From NCBI RefSeq assembly GCF_000526335.1, contig NZ_JAFW01000001.1, forward strand, positions 310,001 through 374,000: a stretch of 64,000 bases of DNA. The letters are read 5' to 3'. The notes under the pieces were generated by a model. That model saw only the letters and a program-made list of their open reading frames with translations, was not told the DNA's origin and made no database searches. Positions within the stretch are counted from its first letter, which is position 1. Each line of letters begins with the position of its first letter. Of this stretch, positions 1 through 6,117 are shown in pieces. The DNA comes from Arthrobacter sp. 31Y. GTDB lineage: Bacteria; Actinomycetota; Actinomycetes; Actinomycetales; Micrococcaceae. A program made the position numbers and the translations under genes.

Positions 1-12
1 TGAAGTCGGCGC

Positions 13-309
13 TCACTGTTCGGCCAGGGCGTATGAGAAGTTGGCGCTCAGGGGCGGCTCGTTGTTTGCTTCCTCGTGGCGTTCTTCCATATAGGTCCCA
101 TAAGCCCACTCGACCTCAAGGGCGAAGTCGTGTCCAGCCTCCTGCTTCACCTCACGATCAAAGAGGTGCCCCAGGTCGCCAATGAGGTCGCGAATAGCAG
201 TGTCGCTATCGCTGCCAGTGCGCTTCATGTAAACCGTCAGCGCCTCCTCCGCGAAATCCGCGCGGTCGTCGTTGTCAGGCTCCGTGAATCCCTCAGTAGT
301 CAATGGCAT
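13..309 (-). CDS. small acidic phage protein, unknown function
   Basis: A 98-residue acidic protein (rich in Asp and Glu) that I do not recognise. ATG start with an AGGAG ribosome site 9 bases upstream. It is the most distal gene seen in a leftward train of small overlapping genes (each start overlaps or abuts the previous stop) running from about 3.1 kb to the left edge, which is typical of early-expressed accessory genes in actinophages. No membrane segment or obvious motif. The gene is complete; the operon probably continues beyond the window edge. Confidence 0.6.
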   Translation of the reverse strand: MPLTTEGFTEPDNDDRADFAEEALTVYMKRTGSDSDTAIRDLIGDLGHLFDREVKQEAGHDFALEVEWAYGTYMEERHEEANNEPPLSANFSYALAEQ

Positions 310-478
310 TGCTCAGTACTCCTACAGCTTGTCGAATTTGTTGCGCCTGGCATCTCTGCTGTTCAGCGGACTCCGGATCATCGAAGTCTTCAGATGCCGG
401 GGCAATGTATGTGGTTAGTTCAGCGGCCCAGTTCACCGCAGCGTCGGTGACCACCTCTAGCGCTTCATCCCGCGTCAC
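293..478 (-). CDS. small phage protein, unknown function
   Basis: A 61-residue protein starting at GTG and overlapping the next gene by 17 bases. Mostly helical composition with many Ala, Gln and Glu; no recognisable domain. Support comes from its position in the coupled leftward gene train. It could be expressed by translational coupling from the 40-residue gene upstream, whose end it overlaps. Confidence 0.45.
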   Translation of the reverse strand: MTRDEALEVVTDAAVNWAAELTTYIAPASEDFDDPESAEQQRCQAQQIRQAVGVLSNAIDY

Positions 479-597
479 TGAACGTCCTGTTCCGCTGCGG
501 TGCGAGCCTCGAATGGATCGCAGTCGACCGTGTTTTCGTCTTCTCCAAAACGCAGCATGTAGGCCCAGCAGGAAGCGGTACAGCGGTGCTTACTCAT
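475..597 (-). CDS. very small Cys-containing phage protein
   Basis: A 40-residue ORF starting at ATG behind a GGTGG ribosome site. The ATG lies inside the end of the upstream 128-residue gene, and its stop overlaps the GTG of the next gene. Three Cys and a His in the first third (motif C-T-A-S-C with a further C near the middle) could bind a metal, but this is speculation. The open frame reaches further upstream, but the ATG chosen here fits the overlap pattern of the operon. Confidence 0.4.
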   Translation of the reverse strand: MSKHRCTASCWAYMLRFGEDENTVDCDPFEARTAAEQDVQ

Positions 598-976
598 CGC
601 CACCACCGAGCGTTTCCAGCATCTCCTCGATTGCGAAGGTTGCAGCGGCCTCTGCATCGACGGCGTCAACCCAAAGAGCCCAAGGCCCTTGTTCACTGAC
701 ACCATCCCCACCTTCAACAGAGTGCTGGCCCGTGATCACGCCAGTGACTACGGGCTCATCTTCATCCCAGAATCCGATTACGGTGAATGACTCCTCAAAC
801 TCCTGATCCTCGGGAACCGGCGTCACGGTAATCAGTACCGGTGCGACCGTGTCATATGCGGCCGCAAACACCGCCTCACGCAGGTCATCGTCAAGCAAGG
901 TGAGGGCTGTAGCCCTGTCCGTCACCTCCACATCGACGGTCACTGCCACTTCCCATTTCAAGGTCGCGCGGCTCAC
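590..976 (-). CDS. acidic phage protein, unknown function
   Basis: A 128-residue, strongly acidic protein beginning at GTG in a GTGA overlap with the upstream stop. The N-terminal half has an alternating beta-like pattern (V-A-V-T-V-D-V-E-V) and the remainder is rich in Glu, Asp and Ala. I do not recognise the family. Acidic small proteins near antirestriction genes are sometimes DNA mimics, but nothing here proves that. Confidence 0.6.
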   Translation of the reverse strand: MSRATLKWEVAVTVDVEVTDRATALTLLDDDLREAVFAAAYDTVAPVLITVTPVPEDQEFEESFTVIGFWDEDEPVVTGVITGQHSVEGGDGVSEQGPWALWVDAVDAEAAATFAIEEMLETLGGGDE

Positions 977-1347
977 CGGTCCGCCACCATCCGCAAACCG
1001 ATGGCCGCAGCATCCGTGACAATTTCAGCGACCCAGGATTCGAGCCCCAGCTCACACAACAAAGCATCAATGTGCTTGAAAGACCTGGCCGCGTAACCGT
1101 GCCGCATCGATGGGGCCGGCACACACACCTCAAACAGGCGGTCACCAGTCGATTCGTCACCCACGGGCCCGTATCCATGGCGCACAAGCTCCGGGTCGGG
1201 TTCTACGATGATTTCGTAGATCCTGATGAACAGCAGCCCGCCGGTGGCACTCAGCTCAACGTCAACGTTGTCTGCGGCGATCCGCGGACGCAAGTCAGGA
1301 TTCAGGTCTGCCCGCAACAATGCGCCAGCCTCAACAACAGCAGTCAT
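973..1347 (-). CDS. phage protein, unknown function
   Basis: A 124-residue soluble protein with ATG start and a good AAGGAG site. The C-terminal third resembles a short helical region with W and E residues; no known domain is evident. It is separated by only nine bases from the end of the exported protein upstream and overlaps the next gene by GTGA, so it belongs to the same leftward transcript. Confidence 0.6.
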   Translation of the reverse strand: MTAVVEAGALLRADLNPDLRPRIAADNVDVELSATGGLLFIRIYEIIVEPDPELVRHGYGPVGDESTGDRLFEVCVPAPSMRHGYAARSFKHIDALLCELGLESWVAEIVTDAAAIGLRMVADR

Positions 1348-1356
1348 GATTACTCC

Positions 1357-1716
1357 TTAGATGGTTTTGTGAGTTCTTGGATTAGTGGCGTCGTCAAAGT
1401 CCCGATACGCCGCCCACTGGCAGTCTGTCCTCGCGTTCAGATCAGCGACATACTGGGCAGCGCACCACTCGTACGCCTCCGCATAGGTGGCTACCTCGAC
1501 CGTGGCAGGCTTAGTTGGCCCGCAAATGCCGTTGCCCATGGTTCGGCAATCCCAGCAGGGCTCATCCTCTTGGCACACCTGCTCGAAGTCGTAGCTTGTG
1601 CCGACGCGCTGGACGGGCGCCTCAGCGGTGGCCACCGCTACAACACCGAACATTGCTGCCGTCACCAGTAGGGAAGCAATTACACGATTGCGGATCACTC
1701 GACGGCTCACCATCAC
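1357..1716 (-). CDS. exported or membrane-anchored Cys-rich phage protein
   Basis: 119 residues. An N-terminal Arg-rich start is followed by a hydrophobic helix (about residues 13-31, ending A-T-A-E-A) that reads as a signal peptide or anchor. The mature part has six Cys, including a C-W-D-C pair and C-G-P, suggesting disulfides outside the membrane. Start codon overlaps the upstream stop by ATGA. An exported protein in an early phage operon could modify the cell surface; the function is unknown. Confidence 0.6.
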   Translation of the reverse strand: MMVSRRVIRNRVIASLLVTAAMFGVVAVATAEAPVQRVGTSYDFEQVCQEDEPCWDCRTMGNGICGPTKPATVEVATYAEAYEWCAAQYVADLNARTDCQWAAYRDFDDATNPRTHKTI

Positions 1717-2165
1717 AGCCCCCTCCTAGCTTCGATTTCCTCTTGGACGGCATGGGCCGCCGTATTCATCAGGCACCGCGCCGTGGCCTCTGCCGCCGCG
1801 GTGAGAGGTATCTGATTGAAGGTCTCGCCATCAATCTGCTCTTGGACTCCGTCCTCGGCTGAGTCGACGTCGTATTCCTGGAAGAAGGCTTCCACGTTGC
1901 TGAGCATCGACTCCCTCACTGCCTCCAGACCATCGAAGACCGACGTGACAGCAGCCGTATAGAGCGCAATCTCTTTCTGACGCTTCACGTGCTCCAGCAC
2001 ATGTGGGAACCGCTTCGCGGCCTCATGGTCCACGGTGGCCAACAAGCCGACCACATTCGACCCCGAACCGATCAGGTCAACTATCTCCTCGACCTGCAAA
2101 GCGCCGCGGAGCGCCTGGCCGAGTTGGGCATCTGTCAGGATGCCCGCATGCTTCAAACCGAACAT
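1713..2165 (-). CDS. helical phage protein, unknown function
   Basis: 150 residues, almost entirely predicted helix and mildly acidic. The start is the ATG at 2165, which follows an AAGGAG site; the longer open frame upstream lacks a ribosome site. The repeated intergenic motif GCTTATAAACGTTGGAC lies 11 bases upstream of the start. No domain recognised. Confidence 0.6.
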   Translation of the reverse strand: MFGLKHAGILTDAQLGQALRGALQVEEIVDLIGSGSNVVGLLATVDHEAAKRFPHVLEHVKRQKEIALYTAAVTSVFDGLEAVRESMLSNVEAFFQEYDVDSAEDGVQEQIDGETFNQIPLTAAAEATARCLMNTAAHAVQEEIEARRGL

Positions 2166-2203
2166 TTCAACTCCTTGCTTATAAACGTTGGACAAACGGG
2201 GCG

Positions 2204-2737
2204 CTAGTGCGTGCTGAAAACATGGACCTCTTGGTAGCCGGTTTCGATCGTGTAAACGTCGCCCCCCAGGAGGCAGTCCTTGAACATACTGCGCAGAATC
2301 TCCCAATAGTGACCCTGAGCCCAGCTCGGCAGGTCGGCCTCAGGGTAGAGGTCGGCCAGGTAGTCCGCGCCTTCCTCAAAGCAACCCATATACGAGCCTC
2401 GGAACCGCTCCACCGCATCTTCATCCAACGGCCCATTGTCAGCCAGCCACCTGCCGAAGATTTCAGCTTCACTCTCAGCAAGGTCGCCCAGCCACTCGGC
2501 ATACTGCTTTGCGCTCCAAGGCGAGTATTCACCCTCTACCGGCGAGTTCTCGTGATCGAACACCCACAGCTCTTCGTGAGGGTTCACGTCAGCGGCCTGC
2601 AGCTTCACATGTGCCGGAACGGCCTCGTTGAACTCTTCCTCACTTTGAGGGCTGTCGCCGGCGTCGAACCAGTCCCCCACCAGGTCGCCATTGTTGTAGC
2701 AGGGCAAGCAGCCAACCCAGACCTTGTACTCACTCAT
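2204..2737 (-). CDS. ardA: ArdA-like antirestriction protein
   Basis: 177 residues with very acidic composition. The N-terminus (W-V-G-C-L-P-C-Y-N-N-G-D-L-V-G-D-W) matches the start of the ArdA family (W-V-x-x-L-x-x-Y-N-x-G-x-L-x-G-x-W), and the middle has the family's acidic helices with F-x-G-S-Y and Y-L-A-D-L. ArdA proteins mimic B-form DNA and block type I restriction (and sometimes modification) enzymes, protecting incoming DNA. Start is the ATG behind GGAGGAATC; an upstream in-frame start adds 18 residues without a ribosome site. It sits in the leftward early operon, as expected for a gene needed on entry. Assignment rests on motif and composition, not on a search. Confidence 0.75.
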   Translation of the reverse strand: MSEYKVWVGCLPCYNNGDLVGDWFDAGDSPQSEEEFNEAVPAHVKLQAADVNPHEELWVFDHENSPVEGEYSPWSAKQYAEWLGDLAESEAEIFGRWLADNGPLDEDAVERFRGSYMGCFEEGADYLADLYPEADLPSWAQGHYWEILRSMFKDCLLGGDVYTIETGYQEVHVFSTH

Positions 2738-2824
2738 GATTCCTCCTTGACTCGATGAATTACCTCGACCGATTAGGTCACGCCGGACCACCGGCAGGAG
2801 CCGGTGATTCAGCGAAACGCAACC

Positions 2825-2845
2825 GTTTAGAAACGATGGACCAAC
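2825..2845 (-). repeat. copy of leftward-operon intergenic motif
   Basis: GTTTAGAAACGATGGACCAA, a diverged copy of the motif found upstream of several leftward phage genes (see 3264, 38439, 43425, 44905). It overlaps the last codons of the gene upstream and precedes the ardA-like gene by about 90 bases. Confidence 0.4.
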
Positions 2846-3075
2846 AAGGCGGCATCAACCGCCGGGAGCCTCAACAACAACATCAGGCCGGACGCTGCCA
2901 TGCCCACAACCTGATCCTTCGTCAATAACTCCCCGAATATGTAGTAGTGGTAGACCGCGGCAGCCAGTTCGGGGCTCACGTCCTCACCTACCTGTTCATT
3001 CCAAACGTCGTAACCGACCTCCTGCGCCTGGCCGGCCAACAACAACACCAGCTTCTCCCACATGCCTCGCTCCAT
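2827..3075 (-). CDS. small phage protein, unknown function
   Basis: 82 residues, ATG start (a second ATG four codons in is also possible). Moderately hydrophobic with two weak apolar stretches (about residues 7-15 and 58-70), so a peripheral membrane association is possible. First gene of the leftward train; a promoter-like element with inverted half-sites lies just upstream at about 3.1 kb. Confidence 0.5.
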   Translation of the reverse strand: MERGMWEKLVLLLAGQAQEVGYDVWNEQVGEDVSPELAAAVYHYYIFGELLTKDQVVGMAASGLMLLLRLPAVDAALLVHRF

Positions 3076-3103
3076 TCCTTCGCTGATTGATATTCAAACC
3101 GTA

Positions 3104-3131
3104 CATGCACAACTCAACCATCGTCAAGTTG
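3104..3131 (-). promoter_or_regulatory. leftward promoter with CAACTCAAC / GTCAAGTTG half-sites
   Basis: On the minus strand a TTGACG box is followed 18 bases later by TACGGT, upstream of the gene starting at 3075. The box lies between inverted half-sites CAACTCAAC (3110-3118) and GTCAAGTTG (3123-3131). The same half-sites flank the -35 of the leftward promoter near 43.5 kb, though with 7 rather than 4 bases between them, so a shared regulator is likely but its footprint is uncertain. Confidence 0.5.
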
Positions 3132-3150
3132 CATATATACGCTTTAGAAA

Positions 3151-3231
3151 CGGCAGGGAGCCCGCCTATCCGACGCCCTTAGGCGTCTGAGTCGCTGGCG
3201 AACCGAACCCAATCGGTGCAGCGCCCTGCCG
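3151..3231. ncRNA. candidate three-way-junction structured RNA
   Basis: An 8-bp outer stem CGGCAGGG (3151-3158) / CCCTGCCG (3224-3231) encloses a perfect hairpin GACGCC-CTTA-GGCGTC (3172-3187) and a second arm in which CGCTG (3193-3197) pairs CAGCG (3219-3223) and ACCGA (3202-3206) pairs TCGGT (3213-3217). The second arm stacks directly on the outer stem. All pairings were read from the sequence. It could be a small RNA or a processing/termination element in the leader of the leftward transcript. Confidence 0.4.
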
Positions 3232-3263
3232 AATCTAAAAGTTGCTTACCGCGTCAAGTTTAC

Positions 3264-3284
3264 GTTTACAAACGTTCAACCATC
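3264..3284 (-). repeat. copy of leftward-operon intergenic motif
   Basis: GTTTACAAACGTTCAACCAT plus C: the palindromic half GTTTANAAAC followed by GTTCAACCATC. It matches copies at 38439, 43425 and 44905 and lies in the control region without a gene immediately downstream. Confidence 0.5.
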
Positions 3285-3794
3285 GGCGCAAAAAAATGTT
3301 TGTTTACTCTCAACACTTACCCGTATTCGCGTTCCCTATGTCAGGCTTTCGGCACCCACAGCACCAGCTCACCCATGCCTGACACGTATCCTCACCAGTT
3401 CGCCTAACTTGCGTCTGTCCTAGTTTTCTCGGTTCCCGCATCGGTTGCCCGTAATAGCGTTCGTGCCCATCCCTAGCGCAATTGAACCAGTGGTATCAAA
3501 ATACGTCATGTTCTCTATGAAGTTCTCAAACATCTAATCGGCTAGACGCTTTCTCTCGGTGTGTGGCAATGAGGTCGCAGATACCTGGCCGGACAACCGG
3601 CCAGCATTCTGGAGAGCTACCATGACCCGCCGGCTACAAACCGGAGAGGCACCTACCCTGCACGTCTACCGCACCACCATCAGGTGATGTATCCCCCGGC
3701 GCAGAAACTGCGTGCCCCGAGTCGCGGAACCGAAGTTCCGTACCCGCCCGTTCCCCGCTAGCGCGGTTCCCTGACTGTCTTGCTTGATGAAACT
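3285..3794. other. gene-poor control region, hairpins and a possible short peptide
   Basis: No convincing gene of normal size. Contains a perfect 8-bp hairpin CTGGCCGG-ACAA-CCGGCCAG at 3585-3604, a possible 21-codon ORF at 3622-3687, and a hairpin CGGAAC-CGAA-GTTCCG at 3725-3740. The plus-strand open frame at 3216-3407 has no ribosome site and odd composition, so it is not called. The region reads like untranslated leader or small-RNA DNA between the repressor block and the early operon. Confidence 0.4.
3622..3687 (+). CDS. possible 21-residue leader peptide
   Basis: A short ORF (begins M-T-R-R-L-Q, ends T-T-I-R) with a GGAGAG site five bases before its ATG, sitting between two perfect hairpins. 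The arrangement resembles an attenuator-type leader peptide, but the only rightward promoter found lies downstream of it, so its transcription is unproven. Basic, no hydrophobic segment. Confidence 0.25.
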   Translation: MTRRLQTGEAPTLHVYRTTIR

Positions 3795-3823
3795 AGCTTA
3801 CCGGTTCTACCGGTAATCTCCAA
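3795..3823 (-). promoter_or_regulatory. repressor-controlled leftward promoter 1 with operator in spacer
   Basis: Minus-strand -35 TTGGAG (3818-3823) and -10 TAAGCT (3795-3800) are separated by exactly 17 bases. The spacer is filled by the 19-bp dyad TTACCGGTTCTACCGGTAA (3798-3816). Bound repressor would sit between the two promoter boxes. The stretch GATGAAACTAGCTTAC across the -10 recurs exactly at 43475-43490. Confidence 0.7.
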
Positions 3824-3976
3824 ACCGGCCGTGCGATTCAAATTCTCGTCATTGCCGCATTGCGGATAACGGTCAACTATGAGCCGCGGAACAAATGGAT
3901 TGCCCTTACCCCGGTAGCATCAGGTCTGTTAGTGCTATCTCGGTCAAGCCATCCCGGCGTCCCTGCCGATGAATCG

Positions 3977-4006
3977 AGCTTACCAGTCTTACCGGTAATT
4001 TGTCAA
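3977..4006 (-). promoter_or_regulatory. repressor-controlled leftward promoter 2 with operator in spacer
   Basis: Minus-strand -35 TTGACA (4001-4006, consensus) and -10 TAAGCT (3977-3982), 18-base spacer containing the dyad TTACCAGTCTTACCGGTAA (3980-3998). Same architecture as the sites at 3795 and 4076. Likely feeds the leftward early genes. Confidence 0.7.
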
Positions 4007-4075
4007 GCCCTAGAGCTTGACCCTCAACCCGTGCGCTCCATCCCGTTCCCGGTGGCCTTCGTGCTGATTAGTAAG

Positions 4076-4104
4076 ACCCTACCAGCCTTACCGGTAAACG
4101 CCAA
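4076..4104 (-). promoter_or_regulatory. repressor-controlled leftward promoter 3 with operator in spacer
   Basis: Minus-strand -35 TTGGCG (4099-4104) and -10 TAGGGT (4076-4081), 17-base spacer containing CTACCAGCCTTACCGGTAA (4079-4097). Confidence 0.6.
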
Positions 4105-4233
4105 ACCGGGCCACACCGCGGCCCGCGCCACAGCCTGACAGCTAACCAACCACGCGCGGCACGTGATGACACCACACACCACGCCACCAGGTCAACCACG
4201 GCGCCGCATGACAAGACCCACACACTCCCACAC

Positions 4234-4262
4234 TTGCAGGCTACCGGCCCTACCGGTATAAT
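4234..4262 (+). promoter_or_regulatory. repressor-controlled rightward promoter with operator in spacer
   Basis: Plus-strand -35 TTGCAG (4234-4239) and consensus -10 TATAAT (4257-4262), 17-base spacer carrying CTACCGGCCCTACCGGTAT (4241-4259). It points right, antisense through the lipoprotein and repressor genes and on towards the tRNA-Lys and virion genes. The divergent arrangement with the three leftward promoters resembles a PL/PR switch. Confidence 0.65.
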
Positions 4263-4479
4263 CTCGCGCGCCCAGAAGCCGGCACCCCCTGGGGGAGGAC
4301 CCCCGACGCCGGCACCCCCGCCCCGGTAGTGGTTAGCACGTCTTGTTGCGTACGGGTTAGAAACTTTTCTGAAGCCTCGACCGGCGATGGTCAGGGCAGC
4401 AGAAAGCCCCGGCATCATTGGCCAGGGCTGCTGCTGGGAGCGGGGTTTGCTCCCTCAAATTCGGGGGTGACTTTGGCTA
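4263..4479. other. GC-rich intergenic region with hairpins
   Basis: Holds repeated GCCGGCACCCCC stretches and a GGGGG-AGGA-CCCCC hairpin near 4285-4300, then a CAGCAG / CTGCTG inverted repeat downstream of the lipoprotein gene that may end its transcript. The overlapping minus-strand 116-codon frame is Gly/Arg-rich and without ribosome site, so I do not call a gene. Confidence 0.35.
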
Positions 4480-4845
4480 CTATTTCGCCTTGACGACGAT
4501 GGTGGCGCCCTTCACAGGATCAAGGGTCCACGTCGCTTCGAACCCGTCCCAGCTAGCGCGCTGTTCTCCGTCGGCGCCAGTAGTGTTGCCCATCTTCGTG
4601 AATAGCGATTCGGGGGCTCCAGCCCCCTTGAGGACACAGTCCCTTTCTTCCCTGTTCAAGCCGTCGCCGGTGAGGCCCTGCACCTGGAGATGAACTTCCT
4701 TGCCATCATCCCTCACCTCGTACCCGCCACTCCCCGACCTCAGGCAGTCCTCTGTGGCCTTGGTCAGCTTTACTGACCCGTCGCTCCCGCAGCCGGTCAA
4801 CACTAATACGGCCCCGACGAGAGTCAGGGCAACTGCTTTTCTCAT
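4480..4845 (-). CDS. prophage lipoprotein co-transcribed with the repressor
   Basis: 121 residues. A basic N-terminus (M-R-K), a hydrophobic core and the lipobox L-T-G-C at residues 16-19 mark a lipoprotein signal peptide; the mature protein would be lipid-anchored on the outer face of the membrane. The mature part has two further Cys and an acidic, mixed composition. The start overlaps the repressor stop by ATGA, so the two are translationally coupled and the lipoprotein should be made in the lysogen. By analogy with other prophage lipoproteins, superinfection exclusion is a reasonable guess, unproven. Confidence 0.7.
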   Translation of the reverse strand: MRKAVALTLVGAVLVLTGCGSDGSVKLTKATEDCLRSGSGGYEVRDDGKEVHLQVQGLTGDGLNREERDCVLKGAGAPESLFTKMGNTTGADGEQRASWDGFEATWTLDPVKGATIVVKAK

Positions 4846-5120
4846 TTCTTCCCCATTTTTTGCTGCGCCCGGGCCTTGGCACGGAGCTGCAGTTCTTCCA
4901 GTAGGTCGAGTTCCGGCACTCCGCTGAGGTCTATGCGCTCAGTCTCGACGGGCTGCCCGGCCATGATGGCTCCGAGCTGCGGCAGGTACTCCTCTGGAAT
5001 CTTACTCAGGCCGCGCTCCCAGTTCCTCACTCGGTCCTGGTTGACGCCGAGGACCATCGCCAGCTTGTTGAGCGGGTAACCGCTCGCGGTCCTCCATGCT
5101 TTCAGTGCTTCACCCTTCAT
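4842..5120 (-). CDS. XRE-family repressor, likely immunity regulator
   Basis: 92 residues. Residues about 4-60 form a helix-turn-helix of the Cro/CI type ([21 protein letters not shown]), followed by a short C-terminal helix rich in Leu, Lys and Arg. There is no peptidase S24 domain, so RecA-driven self-cleavage is not expected. A dyad matching the four promoter operators lies 20-38 bases upstream of the ATG, suggesting autoregulation. The gene is followed directly by the lipoprotein gene. It is the best candidate for the protein that binds the TTACCGGT dyads. No strong ribosome site is seen before the ATG. Confidence 0.75.
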   Translation of the reverse strand: MKGEALKAWRTASGYPLNKLAMVLGVNQDRVRNWERGLSKIPEEYLPQLGAIMAGQPVETERIDLSGVPELDLLEELQLRAKARAQQKMGKK

Positions 5121-5139
5121 GCCGCCAAGGTATCACCGT

Positions 5140-5158
5140 TTACCGCAACTACCGGTAC
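5140..5158 (-). promoter_or_regulatory. operator in front of repressor gene
   Basis: TTACCGCAACTACCGGTAC, a degenerate copy of the 19-bp dyad (left arm has GCA instead of GGT), immediately upstream of the repressor ATG. Its weaker symmetry would fit lower-affinity autoregulation. The promoter boxes themselves are not clear. Confidence 0.55.
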
Positions 5159-5714
5159 ACGACGTCACCTGTGAGTAAGGCCACATTCATGGGGCGTCCG
5201 GAATCCGGCATCGGGACACTCTTACACATATGAGAGCAAGTTTTGGGGGGATTATAGGGGGGCTAAGAGCGTGTAACCGCGGTCAGCCGGTAAACCTGTA
5301 AGACGTCAAAGCGTAGCTCCAGCGGAGCTTTGACTGACGTCAAATCTCTGAACCATCTTGCCGGGCTACTGCTGACACCGGCAAACACGGTAAGCCGTGT
5401 TAACAAGCGAAGCCTGTGTGGCCGGAGTCCCTTGGCTTCACTCAGGTTAAGGCAATGCGAAGCGCCAGCTTCGCCTTTCGATTCCCCTCCGGGTTGACCT
5501 CCCTGACGCGCGTCTAGGGCGTTCCTCCAGTCCGCCTTTCGACGGCTGTCCTCGTCAAGGTTCGATGGTCCCCGGAGGGGCCACAGTTTTGCACACCGGA
5601 CATGGTTGGCATTAGATGCCGAGTCCATTGCTACAGCGTTGTAGCGGCGGTGTGAAGTTTTGCCCGTGATGGCAGCGTACAGCGCATTGAGCGTGTTACC
5701 GGTCACGGGTTCAA
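5159..5714. other. hairpin-rich untranslated region upstream of tRNA-Lys
   Basis: No convincing gene. Contains two G6 runs separated by ATTATA near 5245-5265, then several perfect or near-perfect hairpins: AACACGG-TAAG-CCGTGTT, GCGAAGC-GCCA-GCTTCGC, AGCTCC-AGC-GGAGCT inside an outer GTCAA/TTGAC stem, and GCTACA/TGTAGC. The long minus-strand frame here runs through the tRNA and is rejected. It may be a structured leader of the rightward transcript, or contain part of the DNA packaging site; neither is shown. Confidence 0.4.
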
Positions 5715-5788
5715 TCCTCTGTAGCTCAGTTGGTGAGAGCACCCGACTCTTAATCGGGGTGTCGCTGGTTCGAGTCCAGCCAGGGGAA
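5715..5788 (+). tRNA. phage tRNA-Lys (anticodon CTT)
   Basis: Full cloverleaf: acceptor TCCTCTG / CAGGGGA, D-arm GCTC...GAGC, anticodon stem CCCGA/TCGGG with loop CTCTTAA, T-arm GCTGG/CCAGC with TTCGAGT loop, discriminator A, no encoded CCA. It lies inside the prophage between the control region and the virion genes, so it is phage-borne and would supplement decoding of AAG lysine codons. Confidence 0.9.
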
Positions 5789-5847
5789 CTTTGTTCGGAA
5801 ACAGAAAAAGCCACCTGCAGAGAAAAGCTTCTGCGGTGGCGAATCTG

Positions 5848-6117
5848 TTATGCCCCGATGGGCGGGGCTTCGGCCGGCGGAGTATCTAAATCAACCGGGC
5901 CTGCTGGTGTCGAACCAGCCGGAAGATTGCCCCGTGGCTCCAAGTTGCCTGACTTCCAGTCGGGCCGGGTGAAGGTGTCGCCGCAACTGAGGCAGCGCTT
6001 ATCTCCGGAGTCCGCGCTCAGGAAGTATTCCTTGTCGATTGACGGGTGATCGCAGTAGGGGGAACCTGCCGCGATCCACTTTTCTTCAATTCTGTTTGCT
6101 GCTGCGTATTGGACCAA
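5848..6117 (-). CDS. small zinc-ribbon-like phage protein
   Basis: 89 residues from a TTG start. The centre carries C-D-H-P followed about 20 residues later by C-L-S-C-G, a plausible zinc-binding set (C-x-H...C-x-x-C); the C-terminal third is Pro/Ala-rich and probably disordered. Ribosome site is weak. It faces away from the virion genes and is isolated. Function unknown. Confidence 0.55.
   Translation of the reverse strand: MVQYAAANRIEEKWIAAGSPYCDHPSIDKEYFLSADSGDKRCLSCGDTFTRPDWKSGNLEPRGNLPAGSTPAGPVDLDTPPAEAPPIGA

Noticed and set aside
3216..3407. Plus-strand 63-codon frame
   Set aside because: No ribosome site and overlaps the repeated motif and structured region.
4068..4418. Minus-strand 116-codon frame in the operator region
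   Set aside because: Gly/Pro/Arg/Trp-rich translation of GC-rich DNA, overlaps operators and a promoter.
5640..5714. Possible second tRNA before tRNA-Lys (GGTTCAATCC-like T-arm)
   Set aside because: No acceptor or anticodon stem can be drawn.
5263..5814. Minus-strand 183-codon open frame
   Set aside because: It runs through the tRNA-Lys gene and gives the peptide pattern typical of translated tRNAs; no ribosome site.
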